Shown: positions 1 through 7,372 of the stretch, in pieces
Layout: every line of letters begins with the position of its first letter
Position numbering within the stretch: the stretch's first letter is position 1
Source of the DNA: Candidatus Aenigmatarchaeota archaeon
GTDB lineage: Archaea; EX4484-52; B79-G9
Assembly (NCBI GenBank): GCA_023142905.1
Contig: JAGLIP010000018.1
Location: 1 to 9,859, forward strand
Length of the DNA stretch: 9,859 nt
Direction of reading: 5' to 3'
The notes under the pieces: model-generated
What the model was told of the DNA's origin: nothing
Database searches by the model: none
The model's input: only the letters and a program-made list of their open reading frames with translations
Program-made: the position numbers and the translations under genes

Positions 1-102
1 GTTGGTTCAGGTGCAGGTTGTTATTGTGTGGATGATTTCTACAGAGCCTTCTTTAAGAAAAATATATATACTACCCACAACAAAAATAATATATTGATAT
101 AG
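1..102 (+). CDS. Possible 3' end of an upstream gene (partial)
   Basis: Reading from base 1 in frame 1, the sequence stays open for 33 codons to a TAG at 100-102. The first 20 codons have a coding-like pattern, with many G-first codons such as GTT, GGT, GCA, GTG and GAT. They give a Gly/Cys-containing stretch and then a basic, Asn-rich tail. The end overlaps AT-rich sequence that looks like the promoter of the next gene. Frame 2 is also open, to a TGA at 95-97, so the frame is uncertain. No family is recognised. The minus strand offers no good start here. Confidence 0.25.
   Translation, partial: VGSGAGCYCVDDFYRAFFKKNIYTTHNKNNILI
62..99 (+). promoter_or_regulatory. AT-rich promoter region of the long coiled-coil gene
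   Basis: Two TATA-like elements lie here: ATATATAT at 62-69 and ATATATTGATAT at about 89-99. With archaeal spacing of about 26 bp, the first would start transcription near 92 and give a leader of about 30 nt that contains the GGTG motif at 116-119. The second would start near 118 and give an almost leaderless message. Sequence alone does not choose between them. Confidence 0.4.
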
Positions 103-125
103 TACGATAGCGATTGGTGCCTTTT

Positions 126-2195
126 ATGCTTGGTTCAAAAATAAATGAAAATTCCGATTTAAATGTAATATCTGACAGGATACGAGAAAACAATGTCCAA
201 AGAAAATTAGTGGAACTTGACATTGCAAAACGGATTCTGAAGCTTGAAAACCAACAGGAAAATATGCAAGATACAATCGGGGCTGTTAATGACTTAAAGA
301 GCCTAAAAGATGTAATAACAAATGCTACGCAGATAAAAACAAAATTAAGGGAAATTGAAGATTTAAAATTTTTGGAACGCTTAGAAGTTGTTGAAACACA
401 GGAAACAATTGACGGGCTTGAATCATCCCATAAAGAAATGAATGAAAAAGTAAATTTAATAACCGAAGCAATCAAAAATCTAAAAGATCTTAAACTGCCG
501 CAAGGTCAAATAGCATCGCAGACAAATGCTATTACGAAAGATATACAGCCAAAACTTGAACGCATCGAAAGGCAATTAAATGAAATTGAAATAAGGAAAA
601 TCGATAAAAAAGACACAGAGTATCTAAAAGAACAAATGCAAAGTACAAAAAAACAGATAGACGCCTTAACAAGTGAAACGGATAAGCTTATATCTACCAT
701 AAAAATCGGCTTGGATACTCAAACTGAAAGAATAACACAATCTGTTGAAAAAGCAGATTCAATAAATGCGCTTAAGGTTCAGGCAGAATCATGGGTAAAA
801 TTTACAGGAACACAAAGAAAGGTAAATGAAAAATTTGATAATGTTCTTGAAATAATTAACAACCGCATGAAAAAAAAGGATGAAGAAACAGAAAAATCAT
901 TGTTATTTGTAAATGAATTAAATAAGACACTTAAAAAATACAAGCTGGAAAATATCGCTTCTGCGCTTGAAAATGTTTCTCTGGTTGACAAAAAAATCGA
1001 TGCTAAATTCGAGGAATGTTTAAAACCGGCAATTGATGAAGAACTAAAAGATGTTATCGCAATTGTTGACACAATTCTTCAGGAAGTAAAAGAAATTGAA
1101 AATAAAACAGATATAAATCGTGAAAAAGAGATTGCAAGAATAAGCAAAATGATTCTTAATACGCACAAAGAAAATGTCAAAAAAACAGGTGCCTTTAAAG
1201 CAGACATAAGCTCCCTAATAAGTCGTGTTTGCGATATAGAAAAAGTTCATGACAAAGAATATCCGACACATGAAAAATTCAATGAGCTTGCAGAAAAGCA
1301 TGCAGCACTTGAAACCACCACAAAAAACGATCTTTTGCTTGAAAAAGATTTTGATAGCTACCGAAAAGAATTTGAGGAGAAAATATCTCTATTGGAAAAA
1401 GCTATTTTAGAAAAAGAAGTTCAAAAAACGCAAGATAATGAAGCTGATGTTGAAGCCATTATTAACCTCAGAATTCAAGAAGTTTCAAAAAACGCATTTG
1501 GCAAAATAAATCAGGACTTAAAGCCGTTGGTTGTTCGCATAAACGAGCTTACGGATGATGTTGACCAAATGAAAGACTTGCGCTCTGACATGGTTGATGA
1601 CATAAACAACCTAATGTCAACACAAAACCATAATAGTCAAAAAGATGTAGAAATTCTTAAAACTCATGTTTCGTCATTACTTGCAAACAAAGAACCAATA
1701 AATCCTAAAGAACTAACCACTCTTGTGTCTGAACTAAATGTTTTTAAGAAAAAATATGACTCCATAGAACAAAAAGAAGCGAACGCAATAAAAGATACAA
1801 CCGACCAAATTAAAAACGAAATAAACACAAAAATGGAACAAAACACAACCGCAATAAAAAGCGAACTTGAAACATTAAAAAGCAACGGTGTGGCTCAAAG
1901 GATATCTACAATGGAAAAACATCTTGAAGGAATAGACCACAACGGAACAATGCAGAAAATGGCTCAATTGGAGAACGAGATATCTCTGATGAAACGCAAT
2001 GGTGGGGTATCAAAACTTATTTCTCCTGAAAAATCCCAACAGGATATACCTATAGAAATAGAACAGGAATTAAACAATAAAATGTCATCTATTGAAAACG
2101 AGAACACGCTTTTAAGGCAGGAAATAGAAAAGATAAAAGAAGCATATTTCCAAATGGTTCAATTTCAGCAGCATACACCGCTCATTATTGAATGA
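126..2195 (+). CDS. Long soluble coiled-coil protein, function unknown
   Basis: The protein has about 689 residues from the ATG at 126. GGTG at 116-119 lies 6 nt upstream as a modest Shine-Dalgarno; in-frame TTG (114) and GTG (117) are alternative starts. Almost the whole chain is Lys/Glu/Asp/Asn-rich with heptad-like spacing of Leu and Ile, so an extended coiled coil is expected. There is no signal peptide, membrane segment or P-loop, so it is not an intact SMC or Rad50 ATPase. Trp is nearly absent. A few breaks (Pro/Gly and Asn-Gly-Val stretches, mainly near the C-terminus) may separate coil segments. The C-terminus is Gln-rich with a hydrophobic end. It is transcribed alone and converges on the pilin-like operon. 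A cytoplasmic scaffold or filament-like role is possible. No family is recognised. Confidence 0.85.
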   Translation: MLGSKINENSDLNVISDRIRENNVQRKLVELDIAKRILKLENQQENMQDTIGAVNDLKSLKDVITNATQIKTKLREIEDLKFLERLEVVETQETIDGLESSHKEMNEKVNLITEAIKNLKDLKLPQGQIASQTNAITKDIQPKLERIERQLNEIEIRKIDKKDTEYLKEQMQSTKKQIDALTSETDKLISTIKIGLDTQTERITQSVEKADSINALKVQAESWVKFTGTQRKVNEKFDNVLEIINNRMKKKDEETEKSLLFVNELNKTLKKYKLENIASALENVSLVDKKIDAKFEECLKPAIDEELKDVIAIVDTILQEVKEIENKTDINREKEIARISKMILNTHKENVKKTGAFKADISSLISRVCDIEKVHDKEYPTHEKFNELAEKHAALETTTKNDLLLEKDFDSYRKEFEEKISLLEKAILEKEVQKTQDNEADVEAIINLRIQEVSKNAFGKINQDLKPLVVRINELTDDVDQMKDLRSDMVDDINNLMSTQNHNSQKDVEILKTHVSSLLANKEPINPKELTTLVSELNVFKKKYDSIEQKEANAIKDTTDQIKNEINTKMEQNTTAIKSELETLKSNGVAQRISTMEKHLEGIDHNGTMQKMAQLENEISLMKRNGGVSKLISPEKSQQDIPIEIEQELNNKMSSIENENTLLRQEIEKIKEAYFQMVQFQQHTPLIIE

Positions 2196-2202
2196 TTTTT
2201 TT
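2196..2202 (+). terminator. T-run terminator of the coiled-coil gene
   Basis: Seven consecutive T residues follow directly on the TGA stop at 2193-2195. Archaeal RNA polymerase commonly terminates at such T-runs without a hairpin, and none is obvious here. The T-run lies in the 35-bp gap between two convergent genes, where termination would prevent read-through into the antisense of the pilin-like operon. Confidence 0.5.
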
Positions 2203-2230
2203 CTAACAGTCATTTATTAGTTCTGGATTA

Positions 2231-3325
2231 TCAATCAAACAGGCCTTCAAAATACTCATAACCTATTACATATGTATCGCTTCCGGACTGCATTTCAACA
2301 GGAAGGGACGGGACATGTATGAATGCGGCGATGCCTAAATCATTGTCCGTGTTATTTTTCCCTTCAAGCCTGCTTAAAAATGACGGCGCATCCCTTTTAT
2401 TAAAATAGCATGATGCATTTGGCTGGGTTGTAATGTTTGTAAGCCAAACTGTTTCATTGTCAATAACCATAATAGAATTATTGAGAATTATGTTTTTTGC
2501 ATTAGTTACATTAAACACATATGGCGGTGCTGTGGGTGCATCGTTTTGTTCAGTCACAATTCCTGCAAAGCCGTTAAAATTTGATTTTCCAGCAACTGTT
2601 CCTGTAATAAGCACTTTATCTGCTTTGTCGGTCACATTTAAAAGATTATTTTCGTCAGTAATGTATGCGAACCCATAGACCCAATCGCCGCTGTTTGCAA
2701 TGCCTGTAATTTTTTCACATTCAATAAAATTCTGCTTTGCATATCCGTAGCTTTTTACGGTTATGAACGGATCCTCAAGATTATCAACAGATACTATGTT
2801 TGAATAAGTTGTGTTTCTTTTGTATGAAACCTCAATTATTTCATCCTGCGCCTGTATGTGTGCGTTGGTTGAAACGCGTAGTGTATATGGCGACTCCATT
2901 GAAACTGTTGTGTTTGGAATAAGTATTGTTGTCTTAAGCCCTCTTTTTTTAGCCAATGTTTCTAAGGTTTGCATCCAGTCGGATATCGTGTTGTTTTCCA
3001 TAAGCGTAAGGTTCTCATTGCCGTTGTTTATTGTACCGTTAATAATGGCTTCTTTTACAGACTCATTTGCAACATTGACAAACTCACCATTTGAAATTTC
3101 CCAATTAATCAAAGCCAATAATGCGCGCCTGCCGGATATCTCTCCGCTTCTTTTAATATCTTTTTCAATACCTTCAACAAGATAATGCACCTCATCGGCA
3201 CGAATCTTTTCAATAATTTTTGTTGTATGTGTGCTTGTCTTATCCATATTTAACGCCAAAACAAGAAAAATAGAAGACACGGCAACAATAGTAAACATAG
3301 TATATACAAACCCTTTTTTCATCAT
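2231..3325 (-). CDS. Secreted pilin-like surface protein (fifth gene of the pilin-like operon)
   Basis: The protein has about 364 residues. The ATG at 3325-3323 is preferred because GAGGTG (3339-3334) sits 8 nt upstream; the in-frame GTG at 3334 overlaps that Shine-Dalgarno. The N-terminus is two Met, Lys-Lys-Gly, then a hydrophobic helix (about residues 6-27), so processing after Gly5 in class III prepilin style is plausible. The mature start (Phe-Val-Tyr-Thr-Met-Phe) has no acidic residue at +5 or +6, unlike the others in the operon. The exported part carries 13 Asn-X-Ser/Thr sequons, consistent with heavy N-glycosylation, and only two Cys. The start overlaps the stop of the preceding gene in an ATGA junction, suggesting translational coupling. 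The fold and ligand are not recognised. A minor or tip subunit, or a single-pass surface protein, are the likely options. Confidence 0.8.
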   Translation of the reverse strand: MMKKGFVYTMFTIVAVSSIFLVLALNMDKTSTHTTKIIEKIRADEVHYLVEGIEKDIKRSGEISGRRALLALINWEISNGEFVNVANESVKEAIINGTINNGNENLTLMENNTISDWMQTLETLAKKRGLKTTILIPNTTVSMESPYTLRVSTNAHIQAQDEIIEVSYKRNTTYSNIVSVDNLEDPFITVKSYGYAKQNFIECEKITGIANSGDWVYGFAYITDENNLLNVTDKADKVLITGTVAGKSNFNGFAGIVTEQNDAPTAPPYVFNVTNAKNIILNNSIMVIDNETVWLTNITTQPNASCYFNKRDAPSFLSRLEGKNNTDNDLGIAAFIHVPSLPVEMQSGSDTYVIGYEYFEGLFD

Positions 3326-5253
3326 GATTTCCACACCTCTAAAGTTATAAATGCGGGCCCATACATCCAGGGAATGTTTCCGGTCGTAATTGGCTTTTTT
3401 AAATATATTCCGAGATCAAGTATGTCTGCATAAGCGGACAGCGTGTCATTAAGACGGTCTTGAGCATCCTGATTCGCTTCGGCTTCTGTATCAAACATAG
3501 CGCCATAGCCTACTTGAGACGGAATAAAAATATTGTATTCAAGAGATGATTGCGGAAGCACAGAACATTTAAGGCTCAGACAAATATCCGAAACATTTAT
3601 TGTGTTGTTTTCTCTTGTTGTGTTGAAATATGTGGGGTCAATATACAGTGTGGATGGTAGTGCCCGCACGCGCTGGGATATAAACACTGTTTCTTTTGTC
3701 TGGTCGTAAGGTTCAACAGTTACGGTTACATTTTCGCTGTCAATTTGAGCCACATGAAGGTACGCGCTTGTGATTTCATGGTTATCAAAATCCTCGACAA
3801 ATTTTTTCGGGTTTTCGTCAATTCCGTCAAAATGCTCTATTGCAGTAACCTCAATATAACCGTATTGGAACTTGTTTTCAAGTGACCAATCATATTCTAT
3901 GTAAACATACGATGATGAATTTTCATCATTCTCGGGGTCTGAATAAATCTCCGCATCTGTTTCACCCCAAAAATCATTTTCGAAACTGTTAACATAGACA
4001 CTTAATACATTTGTTGTATTTTTATTTGCAGCCACATAATCTGTCAGATTTATATAGGCATCATAAGTTGCACCCGGAGCCGTAACATTTAGTATGCTAT
4101 TGTTATTGAAATAAATCTGAATGTCCTCTTTTCCAGCAGCATCAAACACATTAAGTGCGCGAAGATGGAGTGTGGCATTTTTTACAGTTGCCGCTTTTGG
4201 AACATTTATCGGCATTATTGCCCACGCCCCTCTTTTCTTAGTGCCGCTTTGGTCACTCAAGACATTATCGAAATATTTTCTTTTAGCATAGTTGCCTGTA
4301 AATGTCCGCTCTTCTTCAGTCCCATAAATTACCTCAACTTTGGTTCCCGGATGAATGTGTGTGTTAAAATCATCCTGGCTTTTAAGCATGATTTCTATCT
4401 CGTGCCAGCCTCCGGGAGATGCGTTCAGGTAATCGGTTATATCAACGACTCCGAAGTCCATGTTTGTTGCTTTTCCGGCTTCAAATTTTTGCTGCGTGTA
4501 TAACCAATTCACATCACCGATTATATCCCCACTTGCATCAACAACTAAGCTATTGGAGTTTATGGCGCTTGTTCCCCTGTGTACGGATATATGCATTGTG
4601 GCGTTGTATATTTCTGTTGCGTTAAGATAAAATTTCTTATTTATGTAGGCGCATCCCCCGGGATCATATGATCCGCCTTCAGGGTTGAATTCAAACACCT
4701 TTGATGCATTCTTTGAAACTTTAGACGCCCATGCCCTTGATACAAAACCGAAAGGCGCTGTGTTTTCCTGATACCCCGAGACTATTCTTGATGCGGATGT
4801 CAGGTAATCAAGTTCCGGCTCGTTTTTAGGGTCAATTCCTGTTGTTGAATATATGAGTGTCTTATTGTCTGTTTCCTCAACAGATAACGCATAATCATAA
4901 TTTTTTGGAATCAACTGTCCCGGATCGCTAAAAACATCACTCACAATATCGGCAGCGTAACTAGTTTCATTATAGGCCCACAAAAGCCCGATTATATCTG
5001 GAAGGCTTTTTGATGTGTCGTCTGTTGTTAAATTAGTATTAGATATTATGCTATTCATAAGTGTTTCATTGATATCCGAGAATTTTAGTTTCCCGAAAAT
5101 CTGCATGGCATCTTCGGTTACATAATGCATCTGCTCATAATTTGACTTTCCTGAAATCGTGTTTGTATCTATTGACAATACAACGCCAAAAGCAACGCTT
5201 AAAAGGGTGATTGCGACTAATGCATCCATTGTGAAAAAAAATCCTTTCATCAT
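3322..5253 (-). CDS. Large secreted pilin-like protein with beta-rich ectodomain
   Basis: The protein has about 643 residues from the ATG at 5253-5251, which has GGAGG (5263-5259) 5 nt upstream. The upstream in-frame GTG at 5265 lies just before that Shine-Dalgarno and is unlikely. The N-terminus, Met-Met-Lys-Gly followed by Phe-Phe-Phe-Thr-Met-Asp-Ala-Leu and a hydrophobic helix (to about residue 28), resembles a class III prepilin with cleavage after Gly4. Asp lies at mature +6 instead of Glu at +5. A first segment of about 100-130 residues, including a Leu-Leu-Trp-Ala element, resembles the N-terminal region of other archaeal proteins of this kind as I recall them. It is followed by alternating hydrophobic strands (clearest around residues 335-420) suggesting jelly-roll or beta-sandwich domains. 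About 19 sequons indicate an extracellular, glycosylated protein. It is by far the largest product of the operon, so an adhesive tip or minor subunit is the natural guess. Confidence 0.8.
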   Translation of the reverse strand: MMKGFFFTMDALVAITLLSVAFGVVLSIDTNTISGKSNYEQMHYVTEDAMQIFGKLKFSDINETLMNSIISNTNLTTDDTSKSLPDIIGLLWAYNETSYAADIVSDVFSDPGQLIPKNYDYALSVEETDNKTLIYSTTGIDPKNEPELDYLTSASRIVSGYQENTAPFGFVSRAWASKVSKNASKVFEFNPEGGSYDPGGCAYINKKFYLNATEIYNATMHISVHRGTSAINSNSLVVDASGDIIGDVNWLYTQQKFEAGKATNMDFGVVDITDYLNASPGGWHEIEIMLKSQDDFNTHIHPGTKVEVIYGTEEERTFTGNYAKRKYFDNVLSDQSGTKKRGAWAIMPINVPKAATVKNATLHLRALNVFDAAGKEDIQIYFNNNSILNVTAPGATYDAYINLTDYVAANKNTTNVLSVYVNSFENDFWGETDAEIYSDPENDENSSSYVYIEYDWSLENKFQYGYIEVTAIEHFDGIDENPKKFVEDFDNHEITSAYLHVAQIDSENVTVTVEPYDQTKETVFISQRVRALPSTLYIDPTYFNTTRENNTINVSDICLSLKCSVLPQSSLEYNIFIPSQVGYGAMFDTEAEANQDAQDRLNDTLSAYADILDLGIYLKKPITTGNIPWMYGPAFITLEVWKS

Positions 5254-5765
5254 AGTTTCCTCCACAAGACCAAATTTATTTTCGTACTTATAAGATTTCC
5301 CGAATTGTTTATAAGTGCTATGCGCTCTGAATGCATTATATAATCCCCTTCAGAATAATCAGTTCCGTATGTGATGTTTTTGCTATCAAGCATAATTATG
5401 GTTCCGTTTTTATAATACATTGTAAGATTAAAATCGTTTGCACCTAAATTCATAAGCGATTTCGCTATTGTATATTCTGTATTTTTGAACGACAGCAATT
5501 TTGTCTTGTTGAGCACATGGTCTTCTTCTGCGAATCCTAAGAAAACAACTGTTTCGTTATCCCATCCAACAGGGCTTCCTGTGTTGGTTATTAAAATATC
5601 TGTTATTGTTCTTGCTTTTTTATGCATGTCTTCAATATCCTGAATCCATAGTTCTTTATCATTCGCAACATTCCATAGATTTATTGAAAGTGCTACAACC
5701 ATCAAGAATATAACAAAACTTACAGTAAAATCCGGAGTGAGCGCCTGTGCTTTATTGGTTCGCAT
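5250..5765 (-). CDS. Archaeal pilin-like protein (Lys-Ala-Gln signal, ends in Leu-Trp-Arg)
   Basis: The protein has 171 residues. The N-terminus Met-Arg-Thr-Asn-Lys-Ala-Gln precedes Ala-Leu-Thr-Pro-Asp-Phe and a hydrophobic helix (about residues 13-32). It fits a prepilin cleaved before Gln7, with Pro at +5 and Asp at +6. The remainder contains a Gly-Ser-Pro-x-Gly-Trp element near residue 65 and a Gly-Phe-Ala...Val-Leu-Asn-Lys-Thr-Lys stretch. From memory, this pattern recurs in uncharacterised archaeal proteins found beside class III signal peptide proteins. Six sequons are present. The ATG at 5765 lies inside the end of the upstream gene (14-nt overlap), and the stop overlaps the next start in ATGA. 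Purine-rich AGGGGGC lies about 6 nt upstream as a weak Shine-Dalgarno. A minor pilin is the best guess. Confidence 0.83.
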   Translation of the reverse strand: MRTNKAQALTPDFTVSFVIFLMVVALSINLWNVANDKELWIQDIEDMHKKARTITDILITNTGSPVGWDNETVVFLGFAEEDHVLNKTKLLSFKNTEYTIAKSLMNLGANDFNLTMYYKNGTIIMLDSKNITYGTDYSEGDYIMHSERIALINNSGNLISTKINLVLWRKL

Positions 5766-6162
5766 AAATTTTGCCCCCTGAACATATTATTGTATTTTTC
5801 CCGGGAATTACTGTTCCTGTTATGTTTTCGATTGGTATGTGCGATAAAAATGAACGGTCATTCACGGTGATAAAAACCAAATAATCCGTTATATTCACAA
5901 TATAATTGATACCGTAAAAAGAATCGGCTATTGTAAAATTCTTTTCATAACCATCGCCTTCTGTAACCGCAACGCGTATATCAAAAGCAATATCGTCTGT
6001 TGTCTTTCGCGCAAGGCTGTTTATTTTTTCGGATATTGTATCTATATCTTTGTCAATAAATGAAAGATAAACTACGCTGAATGCAAGAAGTGCAAATGAG
6101 GTGAGCATTACAAGTTCAAGGCCGGACTGGCCTTTATTGTTTTTGTGTGATGTTGACGCCAT
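5752..6162 (-). CDS. Class III signal peptide (prepilin-like) protein
   Basis: The protein has 136 residues. A basic, Asn-rich prepeptide ends in Lys10-Gly11, followed by Gln-Ser-Gly-Leu-Glu and a hydrophobic helix to about residue 36. This is the canonical archaeal class III site: cleavage between Gly11 and Gln12, with Glu at mature +5, the residue usually important for pilus assembly. The mature domain is small. It has a helix of charged residues, a Gly-Asp-Gly-Tyr...Phe-Thr-Ile-Ala segment and beta strands ending in Gly-Gly-Lys-Ile-Tyr, resembling other small archaeal proteins of this class as I recall them. Three sequons are present. Its start lies 29 nt inside the preceding gene and its end overlaps the next by 14 nt. 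No earlier stop or better start removes these overlaps. Confidence 0.87.
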   Translation of the reverse strand: MASTSHKNNKGQSGLELVMLTSFALLAFSVVYLSFIDKDIDTISEKINSLARKTTDDIAFDIRVAVTEGDGYEKNFTIADSFYGINYIVNITDYLVFITVNDRSFLSHIPIENITGTVIPGKNTIICSGGKIYANQ

Positions 6163-6559
6163 TGTCTATAGCCCTTATGTTTATTTGGTATGTTCCGGGT
6201 TCGTTCGGTATGTTCCCGGTCACATTAAAATCAAGAGAAGAAATAATATCTCCGGTCCGACCATAAAGCTTAAGCCGCATCACAATCATATTTTCAACAA
6301 ACAATGTCTCGTTTATATTTGCCGGAAGCTGCGCTTTTATGGTAACTGCGGCGGGCGGGCCTTGCGCATAAACAAGTTCTGAAGCTTCTGTGAATTTATT
6401 TAAGGTCTGGCGCGCAATAAGTGTGTTTGAGTCTTTTCTAAGGCCATCTATTGCGTTTTGACCCATCAAAAGAATCGGTGTCAATAAGAACAAAGCCATA
6501 CTGACAACAACAAGATATTCCATTGCTGCCTGACCTACCTTTTTATAGTATCCACCCAT
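6134..6559 (-). CDS. Class III signal peptide (prepilin-like) protein, first gene of the operon
   Basis: The protein has 141 residues. The prepeptide (with Lys6-Lys7-Val8-Gly9) precedes Gln-Ala-Ala-Met-Glu-Tyr-Leu and a hydrophobic helix to about residue 32. This gives a canonical cleavage site after Gly9, with Gln at +1 and Glu at +5 of the mature protein. The rest has a Leu-Val-Tyr-Ala-Gln-Gly-Pro-Pro element followed by beta-strand-like sequence; I recall similar elements in other small archaeal prepilin-like proteins. Three sequons are present. As promoter-proximal gene it may be the most highly expressed and so a candidate major or core subunit. The ATG at 6559 lies about 27 bp from a TATA box, so the message is probably leaderless. 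No clear Shine-Dalgarno is visible. Confidence 0.88.
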   Translation of the reverse strand: MGGYYKKVGQAAMEYLVVVSMALFLLTPILLMGQNAIDGLRKDSNTLIARQTLNKFTEASELVYAQGPPAAVTIKAQLPANINETLFVENMIVMRLKLYGRTGDIISSLDFNVTGNIPNEPGTYQINIRAIDNGVNITQKQ

Positions 6560-6602
6560 AAACTATTTATTGGGATAGCTCCTATATATATTGCGTGATG
6601 CT
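6560..6602. promoter_or_regulatory. Compact divergent promoter between pilin-like operon and winged-helix gene
   Basis: This 43-bp gap holds two overlapping promoters. TATATATA at 6583-6590 is centred about 27 bp from the minus-strand ATG at 6559, the spacing expected for a leaderless archaeal transcript. TATTTAT at 6564-6570 could serve the plus strand, starting near 6593. Each core promoter occupies the other's initiation region, so they may compete. A regulator bound here would affect both genes. Confidence 0.55.
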
Positions 6603-7352
6603 ATGAGTAGGTGGAAAAAAACCATGCTTGAAACAGGAATTGACGGATTTTTAGAGCTCGTAGCATCAAAGGGAACAGTAAGTGCAAAACTAGTTGCTGA
6701 TGAGCTTTCATTGTCTGAAGAGACTATCGAATCCTGGGCGGACATACTGTCAAAAGAAGGGCTTGTATCAATAGAATATGGCAAAAAAGGCAATCTCATA
6801 ATCATGAGCACAACGAAAAACACAAAAGAAAAAGAAAAACATATAAAAGAGCTTACAACAAATATACGGGCAGATATTATAAATATAGGTGCTAATGTAC
6901 ACTCAAAAGAAAAAACATTAAAAAATGAAGAAAAAATACTTAAAGGATTTGAAAAAATACTTAAAAAGGATCTTGAAAAAACAATTGCGATTGATGAAGA
7001 ATACGAAAAAATCAAAGAGAAAGAGAAAGAAATTCTTGAGCTTTTTACGGCTCTGGGCGCAAAAGAAAAAGAACTTAAAAACGATTCATTCAGCATAAGA
7101 AATGTTGTTGATGAAAAGACCAAAAGCATAAAGAATATTGAAAAAGAACTTAAAAACTTTGAAAACGAAAAAGTGCGCCTTTTGGAAGACATAGAACTCA
7201 TTAAAAAAATCTCAAAGGTTTTAAATGTTCCTGCGGAAGATATGAATAAAAAAATACAGGATATAGAAGATCGTGTTCTGGAAATAAGAAAGCTTAACAA
7301 CAACATAAACAAAAAATATGGTGTTGTAAAAAAGCTTTTCTCAAAAATATAA
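6603..7352 (+). CDS. Winged-helix protein with long C-terminal coiled coil
   Basis: The protein has about 249 residues from the ATG at 6603. An in-frame ATG at 6624 has a Shine-Dalgarno-like AGGTGG (6609-6614) 9 nt upstream and could be the true start; a TTG at 6591 is less likely. Residues about 10-68 look like a winged helix-turn-helix: helix, Gly-Thr-Val-Ser turn, Ala-Asp-Glu-Leu-Ser-Leu-Ser-Glu-Glu-Thr-Ile recognition region, then Leu-Ser-Lys-Glu-Gly-Leu-Val and a beta wing. From about 75 to 240 it is a Lys/Glu-rich coiled coil ending in a basic tail. No signal peptide or membrane helix is seen. Divergent from the pilin-like operon across a 43-bp promoter, it is a candidate regulator of that operon or of itself. 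A cytoplasmic structural role, with the winged helix used for protein contacts, is the main alternative. No specific family is recognised. Confidence 0.85.
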   Translation: MSRWKKTMLETGIDGFLELVASKGTVSAKLVADELSLSEETIESWADILSKEGLVSIEYGKKGNLIIMSTTKNTKEKEKHIKELTTNIRADIINIGANVHSKEKTLKNEEKILKGFEKILKKDLEKTIAIDEEYEKIKEKEKEILELFTALGAKEKELKNDSFSIRNVVDEKTKSIKNIEKELKNFENEKVRLLEDIELIKKISKVLNVPAEDMNKKIQDIEDRVLEIRKLNNNINKKYGVVKKLFSKI

Positions 7353-7372
7353 CAATAAGAAGGTGAATGCTT

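Noticed and set aside
779..1072. Minus-strand open frames within the long coiled-coil gene (also at 71-475, 506-700 and 1664-1885)
   Set aside because: They are Ser/Phe-rich antisense reflections of the Lys/Glu-rich plus-strand gene, without ribosome-binding sites or recognisable motifs.
4165..4625. Plus-strand open frames opposite the 643-residue pilin-like gene
   Set aside because: The true minus-strand gene has a signal peptide-like N-terminus, a good Shine-Dalgarno and translationally coupled ends. The plus frames overlap each other and show no domain features.
6190..6222. Short direct repeat (two copies of GGTATGTTCC) that resembled a tRNA T-arm or regulatory repeat
   Set aside because: It lies inside the 141-residue prepilin-like gene and encodes ordinary residues of it; no acceptor or anticodon stem can be drawn around it.
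6930..6980. Direct repeat GAAAAAATACTTAAA in the coiled-coil tail
   Set aside because: It is low-complexity codon repetition encoding Glu-Lys-Ile-Leu-Lys heptads, not a mobile or regulatory repeat.
6563..7312. A 249-codon open frame on the minus strand opposite the winged-helix/coiled-coil gene
   Set aside because: It is the Ser/Phe/Ile-rich mirror of a Lys/Glu-rich coiled-coil frame, which lacks stops on the opposite strand by composition. It has no sensible start context and would cover the divergent gene entirely.
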